NCBI GenBank assembly: GCA_017512285.1
Contig: JAFWGU010000015.1
Coordinates: forward strand, 1-44,639
Direction of reading: 5' to 3'
DNA from: Erysipelotrichaceae bacterium
GTDB taxonomy: Bacteria; Bacillota_I; Bacilli_A; Erysipelotrichales; Erysipelotrichaceae
DNA: 44,639 bases
The translations under genes and the position numbers were made by a program. This document shows positions 1 to 8,762 of the stretch, piece after piece; positions within the stretch are counted from its first letter, which is position 1, and each line of letters starts with the position of its first letter. The notes under the pieces were generated by a model. It had not been told where the DNA came from. It did not search any database and saw only the letters and a program-made list of their open reading frames with translations.

Positions 1-13
1 AACTCTCCGTTTG
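1..13 (-). rRNA. 16S rRNA gene, extreme 5' end (partial)
   Basis: On the minus strand the first bases read ACGGAGAGTT, which is how Firmicute 16S genes begin just before the universal TTTGATCCTGGCTCAG; the window stops before that. The short match alone would be weak, but it lies downstream of a boxA antiterminator and a UP-element promoter in the right order and spacing. The exact mature 5' end is a guess. Confidence 0.82.
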
Positions 14-113
14 ATTTATTATAGCTCTTTGCTTTTTTTCTTCTTGTTATCCAGATATCCTATTTAGATATCTCTGAGTCTAAACTCAAATTTCTTGACG
101 TGTGTTTCTGTTT

Positions 114-129
114 GTTTCTCAAAGAACAA
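114..129 (-). promoter_or_regulatory. rrn leader boxA antitermination element
   Basis: The minus strand reads TTGTTCTTTGAGAAAC, close to the Firmicute rrn boxA (TGTTCTTTGAAAAC) that loads the Nus factors on rRNA transcripts. Just upstream the leader contains two short palindromes, GGAG-TG-CTCC and GCCTT-GAAA-AAGGC (about 140-160). The open frame over this region (60-353) is not a gene. Confidence 0.8.
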
Positions 130-177
130 TCCTTAGCCTTTTTCAAGGCCGGAGCACTCCATGCGGTGTGCCTATTT

Positions 178-237
178 AATCTACCACAACCCCATATTTT
201 TGGCAAGTTTTTTTTAACTTTTTTTTCATTTTTTTTG
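178..237 (-). promoter_or_regulatory. rRNA operon promoter with UP element
   Basis: Minus strand: TTGCCA (201-206), 17-nt spacer, TAGATT (178-183). Directly upstream of the -35, at about 207-237, are three runs of A separated by single T or TG steps, a classical UP element for the alpha C-terminal domain. It drives the 16S gene at the window edge. No second tandem promoter is evident. Confidence 0.72.
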
Positions 238-254
238 CCGATTTTTTCTGATAT

Positions 255-285
255 CAAAAAAAGCCCGTAAACAAAGGCTTTTTTG
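255..285 (-). terminator. intrinsic terminator of the GNAT gene
   Basis: The minus strand reads AAAAAAGCC, a loop of about 10 nt, then GGCTTTTTTT. It lies 30 nt after the acetyltransferase stop and separates it from the rRNA promoter. Confidence 0.75.
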
Positions 286-316
286 CACTTCTCACAATTT
301 CGGAATTGTTGATTTT

Positions 317-844
317 TTATCTGTAAGTTGCAAAGGCGGCATATTTGCCCCAATGTTTTTCAATTGTTTTCTGCCAGTCTTCCTTACTTACAATGCCATT
401 CCAGCTCAGAATTTCATACTCCACGTTGTTATATGTGTAGAAAACGCCAGTGGATTCAAAGCCGTTGCGGACATAGAATGCTCTTCTTCTTAACCTTTCT
501 TCCAGGTTATCGCTGTCACTGTCTGTTTTCTCAATGTCGATCGTCATGCGGTAATCCCTGTACGTCTCCTTAAGCATGTCAAGGATCCTGGTACCGTATC
601 CCCTGTCCTGAAGTGATGGTTCAATGCAGATGTAGCTGAGATAAGCAATATCATACGCCAAAAACATGACGGTCAGCCCTACCAGTTCTTCATCCTGGTA
701 ATACGCATGCATCACCCTGTCCCTGCCGGCAGAATTCACAAGGTGAAAGAAAGGGATCCTTTCCTCATTTGGAAAGGATTCGTCATACAGTCTTCTTATC
801 TTCCTGATGTCGGATGCATTCTTATCTATCAGTTTCTGTTCCAC
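317..844 (-). CDS. GNAT family N-acetyltransferase
   Basis: A 175-residue protein of normal single-domain GNAT length. The acetyl-CoA-binding motif A is visible as a beta strand (LSYICIEP) followed by QDRGYGTRIL, matching Q/RxxGxG/A. The C-terminal part (RRRAFYVRNGFESTGVFY) fits the motif B region. The acceptor substrate cannot be told from sequence; small-molecule, antibiotic and protein N-terminal acetylation are all possible. The start is GTG at 844 with no Shine-Dalgarno upstream; no in-frame ATG lies nearby and an AT-rich promoter-like stretch (TATAAA near 870) precedes it. It is monocistronic, between the valS terminator and its own terminator. Confidence 0.8.
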   Translation of the reverse strand: MEQKLIDKNASDIRKIRRLYDESFPNEERIPFFHLVNSAGRDRVMHAYYQDEELVGLTVMFLAYDIAYLSYICIEPSLQDRGYGTRILDMLKETYRDYRMTIDIEKTDSDSDNLEERLRRRAFYVRNGFESTGVFYTYNNVEYEILSWNGIVSKEDWQKTIEKHWGKYAAFATYR

Positions 845-902
845 GAGATAATAGTAACAGATTTGGCTTTTATAATCATATATATTAGCTGACCAGAAAG
901 AA

Positions 903-921
903 AAGGTACCTTGCGGTACCT
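903..921 (-). terminator. intrinsic terminator of valS
   Basis: Minus strand AGGTACC-GCAA-GGTACCT followed by TTTCTTT. The tight GCAA tetraloop lies immediately after the valS stop codon. Confidence 0.8.
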
Positions 922-922
922 C

Positions 923-3526
923 TTACTTGTTTCTGATTTCCTCCAGCTGCTGCAGGACTACTGCATACTGCTGTTTGTACTGTTCCAGCTTGTTTCTTTC
1001 CTGAGCGATCTTGGCTTCAGGAGCCTTGTTGACAAAGTTAGGATTTGAGAGCATGCCCTCGCCTCTTCTGATTTCGCCTTCAAGTCTGCCCTTTTCCTTT
1101 TCAAGTTTCTGCTTTTCAGCCTCGTAGTCAACGATCTGACCCATGTCAACGATCAGTGAACCCGAAGTCAGAGGTCTGACAACCAGATCTCCTTCCAGCT
1201 TGTCGACCCGGTTGACCTTGGCCAGTTTTGTCAGCATGTTAGCCATTTCCTTTTCAACAGGCAGGCTGTTGGAATTAACATCGGCGATGACAATGTCGAA
1301 TGACAGTGACGGCTTGATGTTGTAGTCAACTCTTAACTGTCTTACACCGGTGATTACGTCGATCAGCTGATCAACATCCTTTACGCATTCCGTATTCAGT
1401 TCTCTGATCGTCGGGTAGTCTTCAATGCACAGTGCCTTCTTTGCATGAGGCAGTGATGCATATATGTTCTCCGTAACGAATGGCATGTATGGATGTAACA
1501 GCTTCGTGATGTCTAGCAGTACCGTTAACAGCGTGCTCTTGGTTGCCTTTACGACTTCTGGATTGTCTGAGTTCAGAGTTGACTTGGTCAGCTCAATGTA
1601 CCAGTTACAGAAATCATTCCATACAAAGTCATATACTTCATTGCCAGCCAGGGCAAATTCATACTTGTCCATGTTGGCGGTAACTGATGCAACTGTCTTA
1701 TTCAGCTTGTCCAGCATCCAGATGTCGATGTTATTCAGATTTGAAAGATCAATGTCTTCCAGTCCGAAGTCACCGAGGTTCATCTCAACGAATCTGCTGG
1801 CATTCCATAACTTGTTGATGAAGTTCCAGCTGGCCTCAACCTTGCTCTCAATGTAACGCATGTCCTGACCAGGAGTTGAGTTGGTTGTCAGGAAGAAACG
1901 CAGGCTGTCTGCGCCGTATTTTTCGATTACGTCGCGCGGGTCAACGCCGTTGCCAAGAGACTTGCTCATCTTGCGTCCAAGATTGTCTCTGATAAGCCCA
2001 TGGATTAGAACGTCCTTGAACGGATAGCTGTTGGTAAAGTGTCTGGCACAGAATGCCATTCTGGCTACCCAGAAGAAGATGATGTCATAACCTGTTTCCA
2101 GAGTGCTTGTCGGATAGAAGCGCTTATAGTCAGGCTTATCCTCATCAGGCCAGCCTAATGTTGAGAACGGCCACAGGCAGCTTGAGAACCAGGTATCCAG
2201 AACGTCTTCGTCCTGTGTCCAGTTTTCCGGATCTGCCGGATCTGTCTCTGAGCAGAAGATCTCGCCAGTTTCGTTGTTATACCAGACAGGAATTCTGTGT
2301 CCCCACCATAACTGACGGGAAATGCACCAGTCTTCAATGTTTTCCAGCCACTGAATGAATGTTCTTTCAAATCTTTCCGGATAGAAATTGATCTTTGTTT
2401 CCGGATTCTTCTGTGCTTCAAGAACGGCATCAGCAAGAGGCTTCATCTTTACGAACCACTGCTTTGACAGATAAGGTTCAACGATGGCATCCGTTCTTTC
2501 AGAGTGGCCAACCGGGTGAACGATCTCTTCAATGTTTACCAGATGTCCTTCATTCTTTATTCTTTCAACCAGTCTTTCACGGCACTCGAATCTGTCAAGT
2601 CCGTTGTACTCCCCTGCCAGTTCATTCATCGTTCCGTCAGGATTGATGCAGACAGGTTTCGGGAAGCCATACTTCTCTCCTAACTTGAAGTCGTTAGGGT
2701 CATGAGCAGGAGTACACTTCATGGCACCGGTACCGAAGCCGATCTCGATATAATCGTCAGCGATGACCGGCAGTACTTCCTTGTTTGCCGGATTAATTAC
2801 GTGCTTGCCTACGATGTCCTTGTACTGCTCGTCTTCAGGGTGAACGACTACACAGACGTCTCCAAACATGGTTTCAGGTCTGGTCGTAGCTACGTCAATG
2901 GTTGTACCCGTTTCTACGACATCGTATCTGAATGTATACATGGCACCCTTGGTGTCCTTATGGATAACTTCAATGTTGCTTAAGGCAGTCTGAGCAACCG
3001 GATCCCAGTTGATGATCCTTTCACCCTGGTAGATCAGTCCTTCATTATACAGCTGTACGAACTCTCTTCTTACGGCCTTTGACAGTCCTTCATCCAGAGT
3101 GAAACGCTCACGGGAATAGTCAAAGCCAAGACCCATGGCTGCCCACTGCTTGCGGATGTGACCGGCATATTCTTCCTTCCATTCCCAGGCTCTTTCCAGG
3201 AATTTCTCTCTGCCAATGTCATAACGCGAAATGCCTTCGCTCTTCAGTCTCTGGTCGACCTTGGCCTGAGTTGCGATGCCGGCATGGTCCATGCCAGGCA
3301 GCGAAAGAACGTCATAGCCCTTCAATCTCTTATATCTGGTTATGATGTCCATCAGGGTAAAGTCCCAGGCGTGCCCCATGTGCAGCATGCCCGTTACGTT
3401 TGGTGGCGGAATTACCATGCTGAAAGGAGACTTGCTCGGATCTCCGGCCGTAAAATAGCCTTCCTTCAGCCAGCCTTCGTAAACGCCGTCTTCAACCAGC
3501 TTGTGGTTGTACTTCTGATCTAACAT
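923..3526 (-). CDS. valS: valyl-tRNA synthetase
   Basis: A class Ia aminoacyl-tRNA synthetase that charges tRNA-Val in the cytoplasm. The 867-residue length is usual for bacterial ValRS. The HIGH signature is HMGH at residues 49-52 in PPNVTGMLHMGHAWD, and KMSKS lies at residues 519-523. The CP1 editing domain shows TTRPETMFGD near residue 214 and GTGAMKCTPAHDPNDF near 265. The C-terminal 60 or so residues form the charged tRNA-binding coiled coil. ATG at 3526 follows AGGGAGG at good spacing. Expression is under a T-box leader, and a terminator follows directly, so it is a single-gene unit. Confidence 0.97.
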   Translation of the reverse strand: MLDQKYNHKLVEDGVYEGWLKEGYFTAGDPSKSPFSMVIPPPNVTGMLHMGHAWDFTLMDIITRYKRLKGYDVLSLPGMDHAGIATQAKVDQRLKSEGISRYDIGREKFLERAWEWKEEYAGHIRKQWAAMGLGFDYSRERFTLDEGLSKAVRREFVQLYNEGLIYQGERIINWDPVAQTALSNIEVIHKDTKGAMYTFRYDVVETGTTIDVATTRPETMFGDVCVVVHPEDEQYKDIVGKHVINPANKEVLPVIADDYIEIGFGTGAMKCTPAHDPNDFKLGEKYGFPKPVCINPDGTMNELAGEYNGLDRFECRERLVERIKNEGHLVNIEEIVHPVGHSERTDAIVEPYLSKQWFVKMKPLADAVLEAQKNPETKINFYPERFERTFIQWLENIEDWCISRQLWWGHRIPVWYNNETGEIFCSETDPADPENWTQDEDVLDTWFSSCLWPFSTLGWPDEDKPDYKRFYPTSTLETGYDIIFFWVARMAFCARHFTNSYPFKDVLIHGLIRDNLGRKMSKSLGNGVDPRDVIEKYGADSLRFFLTTNSTPGQDMRYIESKVEASWNFINKLWNASRFVEMNLGDFGLEDIDLSNLNNIDIWMLDKLNKTVASVTANMDKYEFALAGNEVYDFVWNDFCNWYIELTKSTLNSDNPEVVKATKSTLLTVLLDITKLLHPYMPFVTENIYASLPHAKKALCIEDYPTIRELNTECVKDVDQLIDVITGVRQLRVDYNIKPSLSFDIVIADVNSNSLPVEKEMANMLTKLAKVNRVDKLEGDLVVRPLTSGSLIVDMGQIVDYEAEKQKLEKEKGRLEGEIRRGEGMLSNPNFVNKAPEAKIAQERNKLEQYKQQYAVVLQQLEEIRNK

Positions 3527-3546
3527 ACTGATCCCTCCCTAAACAA

Positions 3547-3747
3547 ATAAAAGCGCCCTCCCAAGGACGCTTGAACGTGGTACCACCTTTGTTTTTCTCT
3601 CAATCTGTTAACGCCAGCAACGGAATCCCCTACTGTTTTCAGAGATTCAACTCCGGACCGACCTTCATGCTTTCCACTGTATCCTTTCACCAGCCGGATA
3701 CTCTCTGTAAGCTGGAATTGGCATTACTCCTGCCCTTCAACGTCGAT
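3547..3747 (-). promoter_or_regulatory. T-box leader (tRNA-Val-sensing) of valS
   Basis: The minus strand contains the conserved T-box sequence GGTGGTACCACG (about 3575-3588) that pairs with the uncharged tRNA end. It is followed by a terminator with stem AAGCGTCC/GGGCGCTT and a T-rich tail at about 3547-3570. Upstream, stem I features are visible: CAGAGAG and GCTGGTGAAAG, the latter the distal loop that docks on the tRNA elbow. A plausible specifier is GTC (3660-3662) in GAAGGTCGG, a valine codon, which fits the gene. Uncharged tRNA-Val should favour the antiterminator and readthrough. Confidence 0.93.
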
Positions 3748-3753
3748 ATGTTG

Positions 3754-3782
3754 ATTATAGAATATAAAACATAATAATTCAA
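3754..3782 (-). promoter_or_regulatory. promoter of the T-box/valS unit
   Basis: Minus strand TTGAAT (3777-3782), 17-nt spacer, TATAAT (3754-3759). It begins only about 8 nt past the stop codon of the upstream L,D-transpeptidase gene. Confidence 0.8.
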
Positions 3783-3789
3783 TGTAATT

Positions 3790-5088
3790 TTAGTAATGAA
3801 TGTATACCGTAGCCCCGACTTCAAGACGGTCATACAGTTCGGCGATCTTGCCGGTCGGCATGTTGACACAGCCGTGTGATGGATCAGTCAGATAGATGTC
3901 TCCGCCGAACTCACTTCTCCACTTCGCGTCATGCAGACCGTATATCGTACCGGTCGAGTCAAACCCGATCCAGTAATCGACATATTCTGTATAGTCATCG
4001 CCTCTTAGCACACAGTCCCTGTCCATCTTTCTGACTCTGAAGGTACCGGTTGGGGTACCGCAGTCAAAGTCTTCATTACCGGTAACGACCGGTGAAGTCA
4101 GAATGAGTTCATCGTTCTCGTAATACCACAGGGTCTGCTGAGAAATGCTGACATCGACATAGCGGTCGATCACTATGGTGTAGTCAATCGACACATAGCC
4201 GTTTGATTCATCCAGAAGGACATAGGCTATTCTGTTACTGAGCGTGCCCCGGTCAATGTATTTTCTGTCTGACACGTAGTATTTATTGGCAATCGATCTC
4301 GAGACTGAGTACAGTTCATCATAATCTATAGCCAGCTCACTGCCGTCCAGATACAGAAGATCAACCATGTCACTCTTGTCCAGGTATTCCTTCGACCCGG
4401 CAACGGTTATCGTTACCGTCTTGTTGATGATGTTGTTCAGCTTGGTTACCTGGCTGTTGAGATACTCATCATCTCTGGTAACTGTCGGTGCTTCATAGAA
4501 TTCACTCAGATCTATCTCGGAATTGATGGTTTCGTTTAAGGCATTCTGACAGGCCTCATTTACCTTCTCCCTTACAAGCTCAGGATCGATGTAGCATCCT
4601 TCATCTTCTCTTATGACAACATACTCACTGCCTTCATAGGCTATGAAGGCATTTGAAGGTTCAATGTTATTTTCATCCTGCAGACAGTACAGTTCACTTA
4701 TTCTCTGATCCAGCATCTCCTGAGAGAACTCGGTAACTGCGCCTGGGCAGGTCAGTACATTTTTGTTGAAGAAACTCATGAACCACAGTTTTCTGTCCTG
4801 AGACTTCAGCAGTTCAGAGGTATCATAGCTGATGACCGTTCCGGCATCTCTTAACATGTCGATGGTCTCGGTTATGGGCTCATCACTTTCATAGGCTTTC
4901 TGAATTACCGTTACGACCGGGTGAGCATCATTGATCTCAGCATCAGCCGTAGCCTGATCCTTGAAGGAAACATCAATGCCGTTGATGGTCGTATTGGGCA
5001 GAAAGTGGTCAGAAAAACTGACATATCCTCCAACGTATATGCCTCCCAGAATCAGCAACAGTATGATCAGAAATTTCAGCAGTTTCAT
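3790..5088 (-). CDS. membrane-anchored L,D-transpeptidase (YkuD domain)
   Basis: A 432-residue protein starting with a short N-terminus and one hydrophobic segment (residues 4-25), so probably a signal anchor with the body outside the membrane. The middle (about 50-300) resembles the peptidoglycan-binding-like domain usually paired with YkuD in Firmicutes. The C-terminus is a YkuD catalytic domain: GLHDAKW, then SHGCVNMP at residues 404-411 with nucleophile Cys407. Such enzymes make 3-3 cross-links in peptidoglycan or attach proteins to it. The ATG at 5088 has only a weak ribosome site (AGGT). No terminator of its own is seen; transcripts would run into the valS T-box terminator. Confidence 0.9.
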   Translation of the reverse strand: MKLLKFLIILLLILGGIYVGGYVSFSDHFLPNTTINGIDVSFKDQATADAEINDAHPVVTVIQKAYESDEPITETIDMLRDAGTVISYDTSELLKSQDRKLWFMSFFNKNVLTCPGAVTEFSQEMLDQRISELYCLQDENNIEPSNAFIAYEGSEYVVIREDEGCYIDPELVREKVNEACQNALNETINSEIDLSEFYEAPTVTRDDEYLNSQVTKLNNIINKTVTITVAGSKEYLDKSDMVDLLYLDGSELAIDYDELYSVSRSIANKYYVSDRKYIDRGTLSNRIAYVLLDESNGYVSIDYTIVIDRYVDVSISQQTLWYYENDELILTSPVVTGNEDFDCGTPTGTFRVRKMDRDCVLRGDDYTEYVDYWIGFDSTGTIYGLHDAKWRSEFGGDIYLTDPSHGCVNMPTGKIAELYDRLEVGATVYIHY

Positions 5089-5115
5089 ATTACTTACCTA
5101 TGCATTAATGATAAC

Positions 5116-5145
5116 ACAAAAGGTGTCTGGACGCCGAACACCTTC
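5116..5145 (-). terminator. intrinsic terminator after the M24 peptidase gene
   Basis: Minus strand AAGGTGT, 11-nt loop, ACACCTT followed by TTG. It starts 4 nt after the stop of the peptidase gene. The T tail is short, so some readthrough into the transpeptidase gene is possible. Confidence 0.65.
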
Positions 5146-5148
5146 ATC

Positions 5149-6285
5149 TTATAATTCAAACATGTCTCTAGGGAACTTGGACAGAGATTCAGCTCCGTCT
5201 TCCGTAATGAGGATCATGTCCTCTACTCTCATGTACATCTCACCAGGGAACATCAGTTTCGGTTCCGAGCAGAATACCATGCCAGGGATAAATGGCTCAT
5301 TCTCATCATCCGTCAGCATTGGGAACTCATGGCAGTCAATGCCGATCTGATGACCGTTCATGCCCCTCTTCTGAATTCTGAAGTAATCGCCATACCCATG
5401 TTCCTTAACATAATCCGTAATCATCTTATATGTCTCATTGACGTTTGTCTTGTAAGGAATGATGCTGTTGATCATGTTGACCTGGGCATCCTGCAGTACC
5501 TTGTAGCCCTGTCTGATGAACTCAGGAGCCTTGCCCCAATAGAGAGTTCTGCCCCAGTCGGAGCAGTAGCCGTCCTTCACGAAACCGATGTCAAAGGCAA
5601 TTCCCGTATTAGGCAACAGCTTACTGGTTCTTGGGAAATCATAGTTCTGTTCCGGGGTAAATGTACCCCTGGTCTTGAAGCCGATGGTCGGCGGGAACGA
5701 GAAGTCATCCATGCCCTTCTCCATGCCGTATCTCATCAGCATGTCCTCGGCTTCAGCCATGGTCATGCCTTCAACGAAATGATTGGCCACATACATGATG
5801 GCTTCATCAGTAAACTCAGCCAGTTTTCTTAACTGAGCGATCTCCTGCTCGTCCTTGACCTTACGCAGGTCCTTTAAGAGCAGTTCGGCTTCGACAACCT
5901 CTATCTCCGGATCAAGATTATTCAGAGCTGAAGTCAGCCATGCCTGGCAATCGCCACCCACGCCGATTTTCTTGCCCTTTACCACGAAAGAAAGAGTATC
6001 TTCCATCTGGTCAAAATACGATGCTATGACCTTGCAGCCGGGGAAATCATCCTTGATCCTCGGGATGGCAACAATGGTGCAGTCATTGTCAATTGACAGA
6101 AACAGCACGGCTTCCGGCAGAATGTGGGATCCCTTGACTCCTCCGATGTTATTCATGCAGTTGCGCTGCCAGAAATACTTCGTACATTCACTGACATACT
6201 GCAGGTTCGGACCGCTGGCAAATAACAGACCATCAAGTCCGGCATTCTTCATTGTTTCTATTATTCTCTCTCTTCTGGTGCTCAT
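5149..6285 (-). CDS. M24 family metallopeptidase (Xaa-Pro aminopeptidase-like)
   Basis: A 378-residue protein with a creatinase-type N-terminal domain and a C-terminal pita-bread M24 domain. Expected dimetal ligands are visible: Asp in FDIGFVKDGYCSDWGRT, His in GHQIGIDCHEFP, Glu in FCSEPKL and Glu in MRVEDMILIT. Members are usually cytosolic Xaa-Pro aminopeptidases or dipeptidases that free N-terminal residues before proline; exact specificity (PepP or PepQ type) is not decidable here. ATG at 6285 follows GAGGT with 6-nt spacing. It is preceded by the lon terminator and followed by its own terminator. Confidence 0.88.
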   Translation of the reverse strand: MSTRRERIIETMKNAGLDGLLFASGPNLQYVSECTKYFWQRNCMNNIGGVKGSHILPEAVLFLSIDNDCTIVAIPRIKDDFPGCKVIASYFDQMEDTLSFVVKGKKIGVGGDCQAWLTSALNNLDPEIEVVEAELLLKDLRKVKDEQEIAQLRKLAEFTDEAIMYVANHFVEGMTMAEAEDMLMRYGMEKGMDDFSFPPTIGFKTRGTFTPEQNYDFPRTSKLLPNTGIAFDIGFVKDGYCSDWGRTLYWGKAPEFIRQGYKVLQDAQVNMINSIIPYKTNVNETYKMITDYVKEHGYGDYFRIQKRGMNGHQIGIDCHEFPMLTDDENEPFIPGMVFCSEPKLMFPGEMYMRVEDMILITEDGAESLSKFPRDMFEL

Positions 6286-6344
6286 GATGATACCTCACTT
6301 TTTCAATATATTAACAGAAATACATGTTAACATTCGTCATCATG

Positions 6345-6377
6345 CCCGAAAAGAAAGCAGGTCTTTCAACCTGCTTG
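6345..6377 (-). terminator. intrinsic terminator of lon
   Basis: Minus strand AAGCAGGT-TGAAAG-ACCTGCTT followed by TCTTTTC, starting 5 nt past the lon stop. It closes the tig-lon operon. Confidence 0.82.
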
Positions 6378-6381
6378 GCTT

Positions 6382-8712
6382 TTAGTGTGTGATAAGTGCG
6401 ATCTTGAGAACTTCGTCCATGCTCTTTACAGGTATGAACTTCATGGTTTCTCTTACTGACTGCGGTACGTCATCCAGATCCTTAAGATTGTTCTTAGGCA
6501 GGATGATCGTATGGATGTCACTGCGGAAGGCAGCCATGGTCTTTTCCCTTAAGCCGCCGATCGGTAAGACATTGCCTCTTAAGGTAACTTCACCGGTCAT
6601 CGCCAGCTTGCTGGAGACCTTTCTGCCGGTTATCGCGCTGATTACTGCCGTTGTCAGGGTAATGCCTGCACTTGGACCGTCCTTTGGTACGGCACCCTCA
6701 GGTACGTGAATGTGAATGTCGTTCTCTTCGAAGAACTTCGGATCGATTCCGTACTTTCTGGCGTTACTCTTGACATAGCCTACGGCGATCGTTGCACTTT
6801 CCTTCATGACGTCACCGAGCTGTCCGGTAATGATCAGACCGCCCTTGCCGTCAAAATATGTTACTTCTATCGGCAGGATGTCGCCGCCAAACTGGGTATA
6901 AGCCAGTCCTGTAGCTACGCCTACCTGGTCTTCGTCTTCCTTCTGACCGTATTCATAGATTTCCTTGCCGAGCCACTGCTGGATCAGTTTCTTTGAAACC
7001 TTGACGTTCTTCTTCTCACCCTTGGTGATGGCCAGTGCCGTCTTACGGCATAACTTGCCGATCATTCTTTCCAGCTGTCTTACACCGGCTTCCCTGGTGT
7101 AATGACGGATGATGTAAAGAATCTCCTCACGGTCAAGCTTGAACATGCTTGGCTTTAAGCCGTTGGCTTCCAGTTCCTTTCTGATTAAGTGATCAGTAGC
7201 GATGTGCAGCTTTTCCTCTTCGGTATATGAGGACATTTCAATGATTTCCAGTCTGTCTCTCAAGGCATCCGGAATTGAATACAGGTCATTGGCTGTTGCG
7301 ACAAACAGTACCTTTGACAGATCATACGGTTCCTCAAGATAGTTATCTGAGAACATGCTGTTCTGCTCAGGGTCAAGTACTTCCAGCATTGCGCTACTTG
7401 GGTCGCCCTTGTAGTCAGCGCCCATCTTGTCCAGCTCGTCGATCAGGAATACCGGATTGATTGTTCCGGCACGCTTCATGCCCTGAATGATTCTGCCCGG
7501 CATTGAACCTAAATATGTACGTCTGTGACCTCTGATCTCAGCTTCGTCTCTGACGCCGCCAAGAGAGATCTTGACGAACTGTCTGTCCAGTGCTCTGGCA
7601 ATTGACTTGGCCAAAGAGGTCTTGCCAACTCCAGGAGGACCGACCAGACACAGGATCGGAGCATTCAGTGAATTGGTCAGTTTCTTGACTGCGATGTATT
7701 CCAGAATTCTTTCCTTGACCTTTTCCAGACCGTAATGGTCTTCTTCAAGAACCTTGGAAATGTCATTGATGTCTTCCTTGTCTTCTGACTCTTGCCACCA
7801 AGGGACCTTTTCCAGCCAGTCAAGGTAGTTGCGGATGACTGCTGATTCTGCTGAAACGGCAGGCATCATTTCCATTCTGGATATCTCATCAAGAGCCTTC
7901 TTCTTGATGCTTTCCGGATACGGCAGTGTCTCAAATCTTTCTCTCAGATCATCAACATCGTCTCCTGAACCGCTCACGTCACCAAGCTCTTCCTTGATGG
8001 CTTTCAGACGTTCACGCAGATAGTATTCCTTCTGAGATTCCTCAACACTGTCCTTAACTCTTTCATTGATCTCGTTTTCGACTTCCTTGATGTCACGGGA
8101 TACCTGGAACTGCTTGAGTATCAGTAACAGACGTTCATTCAGGCTTACGGCTTCCAGAATCTCCTGGCGTGCTGAAAGCGACATTGGCAGATACTGACCG
8201 AACTGATCGGCCAGGTATGTTGCGCTGACGCCGTTCTGCAGCTGGGTGATCATTTCCTTTGGAACATTACCAAAGTTGCTTGACACCTGTTCAAACTCTT
8301 CTACTACTCTCTTTATTAAAACCAGTTCTTCCTTGTCATCACCGGTTATATCGTCAACTACTGAAATGTTGGCCATGAACATGTCAGGGTTCTTGGTCAG
8401 CACATTGGCCTGGGCTCTGGCCAGACCGTGGAACTTAACCTTCAGTACCTGCTTGTCATCACGTACATGCTTGATTGAACACAGAGTGCCGAAACTGTAC
8501 ATGTCTTCCGTACTTGGATCTTCTACCATGATGTCCTTCTGGGTAACTACCCATACCAGTGAATCATAGTCATTTCTGGCTTTGTTTAAGGCGTTTACGC
8601 TTAAAGGTCTGCCAACATCGATTACCACGTCCTGATTAGGGAAGATAATTACGCCGCGAGTACATATTACAGGATAATCAACATTCTTATAAATATCAGA
8701 ATATATGCTCAT
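6382..8712 (-). CDS. lon: ATP-dependent protease Lon (LonA type)
   Basis: A cytosolic AAA+ protease that degrades misfolded and some regulatory proteins. The 776-residue length is normal. In order: N-terminal substrate domain to about residue 200, coiled coil about 210-245 (ERVKDSVEESQKEYYLRERL), Walker A GPPGVGKT at 358-365, Walker B VFLIDELDK near 411-419, and the protease domain with catalytic Ser681 in PKDGPSAG and Lys724 in GGLREKTMAA. ATG at 8712 has AAAGGAG at good distance. It follows tig by 50 nt with no terminator or promoter seen, so it is probably co-transcribed from the tig promoter and the CIRCE-overlapped promoter. Confidence 0.97.
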   Translation of the reverse strand: MSIYSDIYKNVDYPVICTRGVIIFPNQDVVIDVGRPLSVNALNKARNDYDSLVWVVTQKDIMVEDPSTEDMYSFGTLCSIKHVRDDKQVLKVKFHGLARAQANVLTKNPDMFMANISVVDDITGDDKEELVLIKRVVEEFEQVSSNFGNVPKEMITQLQNGVSATYLADQFGQYLPMSLSARQEILEAVSLNERLLLILKQFQVSRDIKEVENEINERVKDSVEESQKEYYLRERLKAIKEELGDVSGSGDDVDDLRERFETLPYPESIKKKALDEISRMEMMPAVSAESAVIRNYLDWLEKVPWWQESEDKEDINDISKVLEEDHYGLEKVKERILEYIAVKKLTNSLNAPILCLVGPPGVGKTSLAKSIARALDRQFVKISLGGVRDEAEIRGHRRTYLGSMPGRIIQGMKRAGTINPVFLIDELDKMGADYKGDPSSAMLEVLDPEQNSMFSDNYLEEPYDLSKVLFVATANDLYSIPDALRDRLEIIEMSSYTEEEKLHIATDHLIRKELEANGLKPSMFKLDREEILYIIRHYTREAGVRQLERMIGKLCRKTALAITKGEKKNVKVSKKLIQQWLGKEIYEYGQKEDEDQVGVATGLAYTQFGGDILPIEVTYFDGKGGLIITGQLGDVMKESATIAVGYVKSNARKYGIDPKFFEENDIHIHVPEGAVPKDGPSAGITLTTAVISAITGRKVSSKLAMTGEVTLRGNVLPIGGLREKTMAAFRSDIHTIILPKNNLKDLDDVPQSVRETMKFIPVKSMDEVLKIALITH

Positions 8713-8762
8713 AAACTACTCCTTTCCGGCAGGACATGCAGATCAGGTTAATGGATTCTATC

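Noticed and set aside
60-353. 97-codon minus-strand open frame at the left end
   Set aside because: It covers the rRNA promoter, UP element, boxA leader and a terminator, has no ribosome site and shows no family character.
845-900. Leaderless start for the GNAT gene (TACTAT 6 nt before GTG)
   Set aside because: No matching -35, the -10 is poor, and a better TATAAA lies further upstream; left out of the leaderless set.
1464-1856. 130-codon plus-strand frame opposite valS
   Set aside because: Antisense shadow of a conserved synthetase; composition mirrors the valS codons and no start signal is present. The same applies to the other frames opposite lon, typA, mutS2, rpoD and gcvPB.
6301-6350. 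Repeated TGTTAA motifs before the M24 peptidase gene as an operator
   Set aside because: Short AT-rich direct repeats with imperfect spacing; not better than chance by eye.
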